From: Lachnospiraceae bacterium
Lineage (GTDB): Bacteria > Bacillota_A > Clostridia > Lachnospirales > Lachnospiraceae
DNA: 6,750 bases
Direction of reading: 5' to 3'
NCBI GenBank assembly: GCA_017437705.1
Contig: JAFRYJ010000079.1
Location: 1-6,750 of the forward strand
Numbering within the stretch: the stretch's first letter is position 1; the number at the start of each line of letters is the position of its first letter. Shown piece by piece: positions 1 through 5,446 of the stretch. The translations under genes and the position numbers were made by a program. A model generated the notes under the pieces. It saw only the letters and a list, made by a program, of their open reading frames with translations. It ran no database searches and had not been told where the DNA came from.

Positions 1-690
1 TATTCCAATATTTATGCCCTTGACCAGTCCGTGTTTACCGGGGAGCTCCTCAACTGGATAGCCAGGAACGCTGGCAGAAGGAACCTTTCTAAGCTTATCG
101 CAAAAAAAGCGTCCGAAGGAGCTTCCTTTAAGGAGCTGGTTTCGGTACTCGAATCAAAATGCGTGCTTTTTGAGAGAAAGGATATAGAGGATCTCTGCAG
201 GACCATCGATGATATGGAGCATCAGAATCCTCTCCAGGTAAAAAGGGCAAAGGGCGGGAACCTTTTGAGATACGGTCATTATACCGATGCCGTTTCCATG
301 TACCTGGGCATACTGGACGAGCTTAAACGCAGGCAGGATACAGAGGAAGACCTTCCTTCCGGTTTTGAGGCATCCGTATATCACGATCTGGGTACGGCTT
401 TCACGAGGCTTCTGGATTTCAGATCCGCAGCAGCTGCCTTCAAGAGCGCCTACGAGCAGGGCCTGGACAATTCAGAGCTCAAGTATCATATATTCTGCCT
501 TAAGGCCCTTAATGATGTTAAAGCCATAAAGGACGTCATGGCCACCTACGATCTTTCCGAGGAAACGGTGAAGGCAATGATCGATGAATACAACGAGGCT
601 TCGGAGCTTCCGGCCAGGACCATCATGGGGATATCTGCGGATCAGAAGGCGTATATCGACAGGGTCAAGGATATCTACAGGAATGCATGA
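1..690 (+). CDS. C-terminal part of an unrecognised TPR-like helical protein (5' end outside the window)
   Basis: The frame is open from base 1 and gives 229 residues before the TGA at 688-690. A GTG at 31 could serve as a start, but it has no Shine-Dalgarno, and the residues before it continue the same style of sequence, so the gene most likely begins upstream. I do not recognise the family. Two stretches look like tetratricopeptide repeats, at about visible residues 83-108 (GGNLLRYGHYTDAVSMYLGI) and 123-160 (YHDLGTAFTRLLDFRSAAAA and following), with the small-residue and aromatic spacing of paired helices. No signal peptide or membrane segment is visible in this part. A protein-binding scaffold role is inference only. 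It ends about 60 bases before a consensus promoter, so it belongs to an upstream transcription unit. In related Firmicutes ftsY often precedes ylxM; here this gene takes that place. Confidence 0.75.
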   Translation, partial: YSNIYALDQSVFTGELLNWIARNAGRRNLSKLIAKKASEGASFKELVSVLESKCVLFERKDIEDLCRTIDDMEHQNPLQVKRAKGGNLLRYGHYTDAVSMYLGILDELKRRQDTEEDLPSGFEASVYHDLGTAFTRLLDFRSAAAAFKSAYEQGLDNSELKYHIFCLKALNDVKAIKDVMATYDLSEETVKAMIDEYNEASELPARTIMGISADQKAYIDRVKDIYRNA

Positions 691-695
691 TGCTG

Positions 696-712
696 ATCCG
701 GGGCTCCCGGAT
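696..712 (+). terminator. Short GC-rich hairpin after the TPR-like gene, possible weak terminator
   Basis: ATCCGGG (696-702) and CCCGGAT (706-712) form a perfect 7-bp stem closed by a 3-nt loop, six bases after the stop codon. No T-run follows directly; the nearest is at 731-733. It could be a weak terminator or an mRNA 3'-end stabiliser for the upstream gene. The better terminator candidate for that gene is the hairpin at 781-818. Confidence 0.35.
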
Positions 713-750
713 TGTACCTGAAACCGTACTTTTCCCTGTATTTATAAGGC

Positions 751-779
751 TTGACAAGCATTTTAAGAATAAGTATAAT
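751..779 (+). promoter_or_regulatory. Perfect-consensus vegetative (sigma-A type) promoter for ylxM-ffh
   Basis: TTGACA at 751-756 and TATAAT at 774-779 are separated by exactly 17 bases, a full match to the housekeeping consensus. The spacer is AT-rich. Transcription should begin at about 784-788, only about 30 bases before the ylxM start codon and inside the left arm of the hairpin at 781-814. It is the clearest promoter in the window and probably drives ylxM, ffh and, by read-through, rpsP to trmD. Confidence 0.88.
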
Positions 780-780
780 C

Positions 781-818
781 AACACCTGTAAACCAAAAAC
801 AGTTTGCAGGTGTTTTTT
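781..818 (+). terminator. Hairpin plus T-run overlapping the ylxM ribosome binding site (terminator or attenuator)
   Basis: AACACCTGTAAAC (781-793) pairs with GTTTGCAGGTGTT (802-814): 13 bp with a single G-U wobble, around the loop CAAAAACA (794-801). T-run 813-818 follows, so the whole has the form of an intrinsic terminator. It may end transcripts arriving from the TPR-like gene. It also lies directly downstream of the consensus promoter: RNA starting at about 784-786 would keep nine or ten of the pairs. The right arm contains AGGTG (808-812), the only Shine-Dalgarno candidate for ylxM, so the hairpin would also hide that site. Structure is seen; function is inferred. Confidence 0.65.
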
Positions 819-1148
819 ATGGCTGGTAAAGGCTTGGACGAACTTCTGAATAAGAGCCTCCTTTTTGATTTCTACGGTGAGCTGCTCACCGGTTATCAGA
901 AGGATATTTACGAGGAATTCGTATTCGACGATCTTTCCCTGGCGGAGCTTGCGGAGAAGCACGGCATCACCAGGCAGGCGGTATTCAACATAGTTAAAAG
1001 GTGCGAAAGAAAGCTCGTCAATTACGAGGAAAAGCTTCATCTGGTGGAGAAGTTCGTCATCATCCGGGAGAATGCGGAAAAGATCTACGAGATCTCCCGG
1101 GACGATGATGTCAGAAAACTGGCCGGAAACATCGTCGACATATACTGA
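819..1148 (+). CDS. ylxM: YlxM family SRP-associated helix-turn-helix protein
   Basis: The product has 109 residues, the usual size of the YlxM/p13 family, small proteins encoded next to ffh in Firmicutes and thought to modulate signal recognition particle function. The signature LLFDFYGELLT (14-24) is present, followed by a helix-turn-helix like sigma-70 region 4 at about 39-61 (LSLAELAEKHGITRQAVFNI) and the YEEKL segment (69-73). I chose ATG 819 because AGGTG (808-812) lies six bases upstream and because family members start shortly before the LFDFY motif. TTG 804 and GTG 810 in the same frame fall inside the hairpin stem and lack a binding site. The gene ends 11 bases before ffh, which points to co-transcription and coupled output. 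The start region is enclosed by a hairpin, so its translation may be controlled. Confidence 0.9.
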   Translation: MAGKGLDELLNKSLLFDFYGELLTGYQKDIYEEFVFDDLSLAELAEKHGITRQAVFNIVKRCERKLVNYEEKLHLVEKFVIIRENAEKIYEISRDDDVRKLAGNIVDIY

Positions 1149-1159
1149 AAGAGGCAGCT

Positions 1160-2497
1160 ATGGCATTTGAAAGTCTTTCCGAAAAACTTCAGAACATTTT
1201 CAGGGCTTTAAGAGGCAAGGGCCGCCTTACGGAGAGCGACATCAAGGCCGCCATGAAGGAGGTAAAGATCGCCCTCCTGGAGGCCGATGTAAACTTCAAG
1301 GTCGTTAAGGAATTCATTAAAGATGTAAGCGAGCGGGCCCAGGGCGAAGAGGTAATGAAGAGCCTCACCCCCGGACAGCAGGTCGTTAAGATCGTCAACG
1401 AAGAGATGATCGCCCTTATGGGAAGCGAGACCACGGAGCTCACCCTGAGGCCCGGAAACGAGGTAACGGTCATCCTTATGGCCGGCCTTCAGGGCGCCGG
1501 CAAGACCACGACCTGTGCTAAGCTGGCGGGCATCCTTAAGAAAAAGGGCAGGGAGCCCCTGCTGGTGGCCTGCGACGTCTACAGGCCCGCAGCCATCAAA
1601 CAGCTGGAGATCAACGGCCAGAAGGTAGGCGTGCCTGTTTTCTCCATGGGAGACAAGATCAGTCCCGTGGATATAGCAAAGGCGTCCATCGCACATGCCC
1701 GGGAGAAAAACTACAACGTTGTCATCCTTGATACGGCCGGCCGTCTTCACATCGACCAGGATATGATGCAGGAGCTTAAGGACATCAAGGCCGCCGTCAA
1801 TGTGGACGATACGATACTCGTTATCGACGCCATGACAGGCCAGGACGCCGTAAACGTCGCCAAAAGCTTCAACGACGAGATAGAGCTTACGGGCGTAATA
1901 GTAACAAAGCTGGACGGCGATACCAGGGGCGGTGCGGCACTGTCTGTCAGATATGTCACCGGCAAGCCCATACTTTACGTAACGGTGGGTGAAAAGCTCA
2001 CGGACATGGAGCAGTTCTATCCCGACAGGATGGCCTCAAGGATCCTCGGAATGGGCGACGTGCTCACCCTTATAGAAAAGGCTGAACAGGAGATCGACAA
2101 GGAGAAGGCGGAAGCCCTTGGTAAGAAGATCCAGAAGGCAGAGTTCACCTACGACGATTACCTGGATTCCATGGATCAGATCCAGAGGATGGGCGGCGTC
2201 AAGGACATCCTAAAGATGATGCCCGGCGTAGGCAGCCAGCTTAAGGGACTGGAGATCGACGAAGCCGCTCTTGCCAGGACCAGGAACATCATCCTTTCCA
2301 TGACAAAGGAAGAGAGGGCAGATCCAAGCATTATGAACATGTCCCGAAAGCAGAGGATAGCAAAGGGTTCGGGAGTAGAGATAGCCGACGTCAACAGGCT
2401 TGTCAAAAGCTTCGAGACCATGAGGAAGCAGATGAAACAGAGGTCAGGTATGTTTTCCGGCAAAAAGAAACACGGGAGATTCAAATTTCCCTTTTAA
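1160..2497 (+). CDS. ffh: Signal recognition particle GTPase Ffh (SRP54)
   Basis: Ffh is the protein core of the bacterial SRP. It binds signal sequences emerging from the ribosome and the SRP RNA, and docks on FtsY at the membrane through reciprocal GTP hydrolysis. The 445-residue product is full length. The N domain covers about 1-90. The G domain shows the P-loop GLQGAGKTT (109-117), DVYRPAA (139-145), DTAGR (191-195) and TKLDGDTRGG (249-258). The methionine-rich M domain runs from about 326 to 432 and includes the RNA-binding SRKQRIAKGSG (395-405). The tail is basic and ends in FKFPF. ATG 1160 is preceded by AGAGG (1150-1154) at five bases and follows ylxM closely. Arginine codons are mostly AGG (15 of 23 by hand count). 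No key residue is missing. Confidence 0.98.
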   Translation: MAFESLSEKLQNIFRALRGKGRLTESDIKAAMKEVKIALLEADVNFKVVKEFIKDVSERAQGEEVMKSLTPGQQVVKIVNEEMIALMGSETTELTLRPGNEVTVILMAGLQGAGKTTTCAKLAGILKKKGREPLLVACDVYRPAAIKQLEINGQKVGVPVFSMGDKISPVDIAKASIAHAREKNYNVVILDTAGRLHIDQDMMQELKDIKAAVNVDDTILVIDAMTGQDAVNVAKSFNDEIELTGVIVTKLDGDTRGGAALSVRYVTGKPILYVTVGEKLTDMEQFYPDRMASRILGMGDVLTLIEKAEQEIDKEKAEALGKKIQKAEFTYDDYLDSMDQIQRMGGVKDILKMMPGVGSQLKGLEIDEAALARTRNIILSMTKEERADPSIMNMSRKQRIAKGSGVEIADVNRLVKSFETMRKQMKQRSGMFSGKKKHGRFKFPF

Positions 2498-2502
2498 TGC
2501 GC

Positions 2503-2523
2503 TTTAAAGCTGAATGCTTTGAA
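2503..2523 (+). other. Small AT-rich hairpin between ffh and rpsP
   Basis: TTTAAAGC (2503-2510) can pair with GCTTTGAA plus one A (2516-2523) around the loop TGAAT, an 8-bp stem with one G-U wobble, six bases after the ffh stop. No T-run follows, so it is a poor terminator. It could be a processing or stability element that separates ffh from the more highly expressed rpsP. The stretch behind it (2524-2545) is very AT-rich, but I find no well-spaced promoter in it. Confidence 0.3.
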
Positions 2524-2545
2524 AATAATAATTATTTAAATACTC

Positions 2546-2551
2546 AGGAGG
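2546..2551 (+). promoter_or_regulatory. Ribosome binding site that fixes the rpsP start
   Basis: AGGAGG is a full-strength Shine-Dalgarno. It lies seven bases before ATG 2559 but only one base before the in-frame ATG 2553, so the downstream ATG is the usable start. Confidence 0.88.
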
Positions 2552-2558
2552 AATGGAA

Positions 2559-2807
2559 ATGGCAGTTAAGATCAGATTAAGAAGAATGGGTCAGAAGAAG
2601 GCACCTTTTTACAGGATCATCGTTGCTGATTCAAGATCGCCCCGTAACGGCAGATTCATCGAGGAGATCGGTTATGTAAATCCCTTAACGGATCCCAGAG
2701 ATGTAAAGATCGATGCAGAAGCGGCAAAGAAGTGGCTCAACAACGGTGCACAGCCCACTGAAACAGTTGCCAAGCTCTTCAAGGAAGCCAACATCACAAA
2801 GGATTGA
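2559..2807 (+). CDS. rpsP: 30S ribosomal protein S16
   Basis: S16 is a small-subunit protein needed for 30S assembly and binds 16S rRNA. The 82-residue product begins [14 protein letters not shown] and contains the family segments [11 protein letters not shown] and GYVNP, followed by the DPRDVKID region. This is near the usual length (about 80-90). The start is ATG 2559, set by AGGAGG at seven bases; an in-frame ATG at 2553 would add only two residues (Met-Glu) and sits too close to the binding site. It opens the rpsP-khpA-rimM-trmD run that is widespread in Firmicutes. Its arginine codons are mainly AGA (6 of 8), unlike the AGG-rich neighbours, as expected for a very highly expressed gene. 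Confidence 0.97.
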   Translation: MAVKIRLRRMGQKKAPFYRIIVADSRSPRNGRFIEEIGYVNPLTDPRDVKIDAEAAKKWLNNGAQPTETVAKLFKEANITKD

Positions 2808-2827
2808 TCATATCCGGGAGAGAATAA

Positions 2828-3055
2828 ATGAAAGAACTTATAGAGTTCATTGCGAGATCTCTTGTGGATGACCCCGATTCCGTAAGCGTTGCCGAAAGGC
2901 AGGAGGGCGATACCCTCGTGCTCACTCTTACAGTGGCGCCCGGCGACATGGGCAAGGTCATCGGCAAGCAGGGCCGTATAGCAAAGGCTATAAGGACCGT
3001 GCTCAAATCAGCCGCAATGAAGGAAAACATCAATGTCGTGCTTGATATAGAATGA
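2828..3055 (+). CDS. khpA: KH-domain RNA-binding protein KhpA (YlqC)
   Basis: This 75-residue protein is a single KH domain. The nucleic-acid-binding GxxG loop is GKQG at 46-49 inside GKVIGKQGRIAKAI, and a beta strand NVVLDIE closes the domain at the C terminus. In streptococci and other Firmicutes KhpA pairs with KhpB/Jag, binds many RNAs and affects cell length and division; that role is family knowledge and KhpB is not in this window. GGGAG (2816-2820) lies seven bases before the ATG. The gene follows rpsP by 20 bases and shares ATGA with rimM (4-nt overlap), a sign of translational coupling. Confidence 0.93.
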   Translation: MKELIEFIARSLVDDPDSVSVAERQEGDTLVLTLTVAPGDMGKVIGKQGRIAKAIRTVLKSAAMKENINVVLDIE

Positions 3056-3564
3056 AACAGGAATATTTCAGGGTAGGTGTTATCGTAAAGCCCCACGGCG
3101 TAAGGGGAGAGGCCAAGGTCTATCCCACCAGCGAAGATCCCGAAAGATACCGGGATCTTAAAAAGGTGCTTATTACAAACGGCACCGGCGAATTCAGGAC
3201 GGAGGTGCTTTCCAGCCGTCATCAGCCGCCCTATGTGATAATAAGATTCGAAGGCATAGATACCCCGGAACAGGTGGACCGTCTAAGGAATTACGACGTG
3301 ATGGTCTCCAGGGATGATGCCATACCTCTTGAAGAGGGCCAGCATTATGTGGCCGATCTTATCGGCATGAAGGTGGTCACGGACGAGGGCGAAGATCTGG
3401 GCACGCTGAAGGACATACTGGAGACCGGCGCCAACGATGTATACGACGTGGTGTCGGAGTCCGGTGAGGAGATACTTATCCCCGGCATCGACCAGTGCAT
3501 CCTTGCTATCGACGAGGAAACGGAACTTATAACCGTACACCTGCTTAAAGGACTCAGGGACTGA
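3052..3564 (+). CDS. rimM: 16S rRNA processing and 30S maturation factor RimM
   Basis: RimM helps the 30S head domain mature, acting with ribosomal protein S19 and near helices 31 and 33b of 16S rRNA. The 170-residue product has the usual length. The N-terminal barrel carries the signature [18 protein letters not shown] (8-25). The PRC-barrel starts with [10 protein letters not shown] (99-108) and continues with GANDVYDV (126-133) and [11 protein letters not shown] (141-151). The start ATG overlaps the khpA stop by four bases. I see no clear Shine-Dalgarno of its own, so translation probably depends on ribosomes finishing khpA. trmD starts one base after its stop. Confidence 0.95.
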   Translation: MKQEYFRVGVIVKPHGVRGEAKVYPTSEDPERYRDLKKVLITNGTGEFRTEVLSSRHQPPYVIIRFEGIDTPEQVDRLRNYDVMVSRDDAIPLEEGQHYVADLIGMKVVTDEGEDLGTLKDILETGANDVYDVVSESGEEILIPGIDQCILAIDEETELITVHLLKGLRD

Positions 3565-3565
3565 T

Positions 3566-4267
3566 ATGGAATTCTATATAATGACGCTGTTCCCGGACCT
3601 TATAAATGCCGGACTGAACGAAAGCATACTGGGAAGAGCAGCAAAAAAAGGACTTATCGGTTTCCATGCCGTGGACATAAGGGATTATTCAAAGGACAAG
3701 CACAGGCACGTGGACGACTATCCCTACGGCGGCGGAGCGGGAATGGTAATGAAAGCCAAACCCGTTTACGACTGCTACATGGATATAGCAAAGGATCTTC
3801 CCGCAGGCACGCGTGTTATTTATACAACGCCCCAGGGAAAGCGCTTCGACCAGGAGACCGCCGCAGAGCTTGCAAAAGAGGAAGCCCTTATAATACTTTG
3901 CGGCCACTACGAAGGGATCGACGAGCGCGTCATCGAACGCATAGTCTCTGACGAGATCTCCATAGGAGATTACGTGCTTACCGGAGGGGAGCTACCCGCC
4001 ATGGTAATGGTCGATGCCATCTCAAGGATGTTACCGGGAGTTTTATCCAACGAAGAATCGGCAAACGACGAATCATTTTCCGACGGGCTTCTCGAATATC
4101 CCCAGTATACCCGCCCGGAGGAATTCATGGGCGACAGGGTGCCGGAGGTCCTGCTTTCCGGGCATCATAAAAACATAGCATCATGGAGGCGCGAAAAGTC
4201 CCTGGAACGGACAAGGGAAAAGCGTCCGGACCTGTATGATGCATATCTGAAAAAGCAGGAAAAGTAA
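3566..4267 (+). CDS. trmD: tRNA (guanine-N1)-methyltransferase TrmD
   Basis: TrmD transfers methyl from S-adenosylmethionine to N1 of G37 next to the anticodon, preventing +1 frameshifting. The enzyme is a SPOUT-fold homodimer with a deep trefoil knot. The 233-residue product is slightly shorter than the E. coli protein at the C terminus, as is common in Firmicutes. Motifs are [13 protein letters not shown] (51-63), the knot segments [12 protein letters not shown] (111-122) and [16 protein letters not shown] (131-146), and [10 protein letters not shown] (175-184). The catalytic aspartate of the proteobacterial enzymes sits just before Ser-Phe; here that place is Glu169, with Asp168 next to it. 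AGGGA (3556-3560) lies five bases before the ATG, inside the end of rimM. Confidence 0.97.
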   Translation: MEFYIMTLFPDLINAGLNESILGRAAKKGLIGFHAVDIRDYSKDKHRHVDDYPYGGGAGMVMKAKPVYDCYMDIAKDLPAGTRVIYTTPQGKRFDQETAAELAKEEALIILCGHYEGIDERVIERIVSDEISIGDYVLTGGELPAMVMVDAISRMLPGVLSNEESANDESFSDGLLEYPQYTRPEEFMGDRVPEVLLSGHHKNIASWRREKSLERTREKRPDLYDAYLKKQEK

Positions 4268-4312
4268 AAGCTTCATGCATATCGGCATGATGCATTGTAT
4301 ACCAAAAAAACA

Positions 4313-4341
4313 TTGATTTTAGTTTTTATCTGTGATAGACT
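4313..4341 (+). promoter_or_regulatory. Promoter for rplS with extended -10 and upstream A-tract
   Basis: TTGATT (4313-4318) and TAGACT (4336-4341) are 17 bases apart. TG at 4333-4334 gives an extended -10, and seven A residues (4304-4310) lie just before the -35 like an UP element. Initiation near 4347-4348 would leave a leader of about 70 bases before rplS. It lets L19 be expressed apart from trmD. Confidence 0.65.
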
Positions 4342-4356
4342 AAATCGTTGTTAAAT

Positions 4357-4400
4357 TAAGGATGGTCCTCTGTTACAGGCGTATTAAGAACATCTGAATA
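4357..4400 (+). promoter_or_regulatory. Putative L19 leader (ribosomal-protein autoregulatory RNA element)
   Basis: The rplS 5' UTR contains GGATGGTCCTCTGTTACAGG (4360-4379) and CATCTGAATAA (4391-4401). GATG (4361-4364) can pair with CATC (4391-4394), and CCT (4367-4369) with AGG (4377-4379) inside. A known Firmicutes RNA family, the L19 leader, lies at this place before rplS and is thought to bind L19 for feedback. From memory, the GGATGGTCC and CATCTGAAT pieces fit it, but I could not run a covariance model. The Shine-Dalgarno (4403-4410) lies just outside the paired region. Confidence 0.55.
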
Positions 4401-4418
4401 ATAGGGAGGTTCATATAA

Positions 4419-4766
4419 ATGAACGAAATCATTAAAAAGATCGAGGCTGCTCAGCTGAAGGAAAAAGTGCCTTCGTTCAATGTGGGAGATACCGTAAGAG
4501 TATCCGCAAAGGTTAAAGAAGGCAACAGGGAAAGGACCCAGGTATTTGAAGGAACCGTTATCAAAAGACAGAACGGCGGCGCAAGAGAGACCTTCACCGT
4601 AAGAAAGAAATCAAACGGTGTCGGCGTAGAGAAGACATGGCCCCTTCATTCTCCCATCGTAGAGAATATCGAAGTGGTAAGGCGCGGTAAAGTCAGAAGA
4701 GCTAAGCTTTTCTATCTCCGCGACAGGATAGGCAAGGCTGCAAAGGTAAAAGAGATCCTCAGATAA
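4419..4766 (+). CDS. rplS: 50S ribosomal protein L19
   Basis: L19 is a large-subunit protein at the 30S-50S interface that contributes to bridges with 16S rRNA. The 115-residue product matches the family length (about 115) and shows [20 protein letters not shown] (20-39), the [10 protein letters not shown] strand (41-50), [20 protein letters not shown] (58-77) and the C-terminal [25 protein letters not shown] (4403-4410) is a strong binding site eight bases before ATG 4419. With its own promoter, putative autoregulatory leader and a following intrinsic terminator, it can work as a single-gene unit, although read-through from trmD remains possible. Arginine codons lean to AGA (7 of 13). Confidence 0.98.
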   Translation: MNEIIKKIEAAQLKEKVPSFNVGDTVRVSAKVKEGNRERTQVFEGTVIKRQNGGARETFTVRKKSNGVGVEKTWPLHSPIVENIEVVRRGKVRRAKLFYLRDRIGKAAKVKEILR

Positions 4767-4771
4767 GCAAT

Positions 4772-4806
4772 AAGGAACAATTACATAAAGTAATTGTTCC
4801 TTTATT
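4772..4806 (+). terminator. Strong intrinsic terminator after rplS
   Basis: AAGGAACAATTAC (4772-4784) and GTAATTGTTCCTT (4790-4802) form a perfect 13-bp stem with a 5-nt loop ATAAA, five bases after the rplS stop. The T-rich stretch 4801-4811 follows (TTTATTCCTTT), broken by an A and two C residues. It should end most rplS transcripts and separates them from the signal peptidase-rbgA-rnhB run. Confidence 0.88.
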
Positions 4807-4878
4807 CCTTTATGGCAGTATTTCTCTTTTGGAACATGCTGCACGGTACAGAGTCAACACGGCTTTCCGGGAGGCCAC

Positions 4879-5430
4879 ATGAAAAGAAGATTAAGGATAA
4901 AGGGCAAATTCAGAAAATTCATAAAGAAGCTTCATTTTCCGAAGAAGCTGGCAAGGGCATTGGTGCTCGGTCTTGTTGCCCTTATCGCCGTTATCCTCGG
5001 TTTTCTTTACGTTAACGCCTTCGACCGTACCTTTACTGTGGACGAGCAGGCCATGGAACCCACATTCACGATGAATTCCACCGTCAGGCTCAACAAGGTA
5101 TCCTACGTCATCGGAAGCCCCAAAAGATTCGATACGGTAGCCGTAAAGCTGAGCAATTCAAAGAATGCCAGGATATACATAAGGAGAGTGGCCGGTCTCC
5201 CCGGAGAACGCATAAAGATATCCGACGGAAAGATCTACATAAACGACAAGGAAGTGGAATACCCGGTGCCTGACAGCTATATCGCAGACGGCGGAAGGGC
5301 GTCGGAGGAATACATCATACCCGAGGGCGAATACTTCCTTATCGGCGATAATTTCGAAAAAAGCACGGATTCCCGGAGCATTTCCTTCGGGTGTGTAAAA
5401 AAGAACCAGATATATGCAAAGGTAAGATAG
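4879..5430 (+). CDS. lepB: Signal peptidase I homologue (S26 family) lacking both catalytic residues
   Basis: Type I signal peptidases cut signal peptides from exported proteins at the outer face of the membrane, using a Ser-Lys dyad. This 183-residue homologue has a strongly basic N terminus (13 Lys/Arg in residues 1-26), one membrane segment (about 27-46) and an outside domain. Box B is QAMEPT at 57-62, where the family has S-M-x-P-T, so the nucleophile is Ala58 (codon GCC). Box D is YIRRVAGLPGE at 100-110, where the family has YIKR, so the general base is Arg102 (codon AGG). Box E, GDNFEKSTDSR (156-166), and the closing FGCVKKNQI are kept. The frame is intact and length is normal for Gram-positive members. 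GGGAGG (4869-4874) lies four bases before the ATG. It is probably a pseudoenzyme, comparable to S. aureus SpsA or streptococcal SipA, which are known inactive relatives. Its role is unknown; rbgA follows after 16 bases. Confidence 0.9.
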   Translation: MKRRLRIKGKFRKFIKKLHFPKKLARALVLGLVALIAVILGFLYVNAFDRTFTVDEQAMEPTFTMNSTVRLNKVSYVIGSPKRFDTVAVKLSNSKNARIYIRRVAGLPGERIKISDGKIYINDKEVEYPVPDSYIADGGRASEEYIIPEGEYFLIGDNFEKSTDSRSISFGCVKKNQIYAKVR

Positions 5431-5446
5431 ATACAGGGCGCGTAAA

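Noticed and set aside
804..818. Earlier ylxM starts at TTG 804 or GTG 810
   Set aside because: Both lie within the hairpin stem with no Shine-Dalgarno before them; ATG 819 has AGGTG at six bases and matches the family's N-terminal length.
1208..1750. A 180-codon open frame on the minus strand inside ffh
   Set aside because: It lies entirely within the undoubted ffh gene and gives a protein without recognisable motifs; it follows from the codon structure of the + strand gene.
2519..2541. A promoter for rpsP in the AT-rich gap after ffh
   Set aside because: TTGAAA at 2519-2524 has no -10 at 16-18 bases; TTAAAT at 2536-2541 is only 11 bases away.
2553..2558. ATG 2553 as the rpsP start
   Set aside because: It is one base from AGGAGG, too close for initiation; ATG 2559 has seven-base spacing and gives the usual MAVKIRL start.
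4273..4290. Hairpin TCATGC/GCATGA after trmD as a terminator
   Set aside because: The stem is only six pairs and an A-run rather than a T-run follows, so I do not count it as a terminator.
4794..5015. A 73-codon + strand frame starting in the rplS terminator
   Set aside because: It begins inside the terminator's right arm, lacks a ribosome binding site and overlaps the signal peptidase homologue out of frame.
4879..5430. Calling the signal peptidase homologue a decaying pseudogene
   Set aside because: The frame is full length with a good ribosome binding site, membrane anchor and conserved boxes; only the two catalytic residues differ, which fits a maintained pseudoenzyme better than decay.
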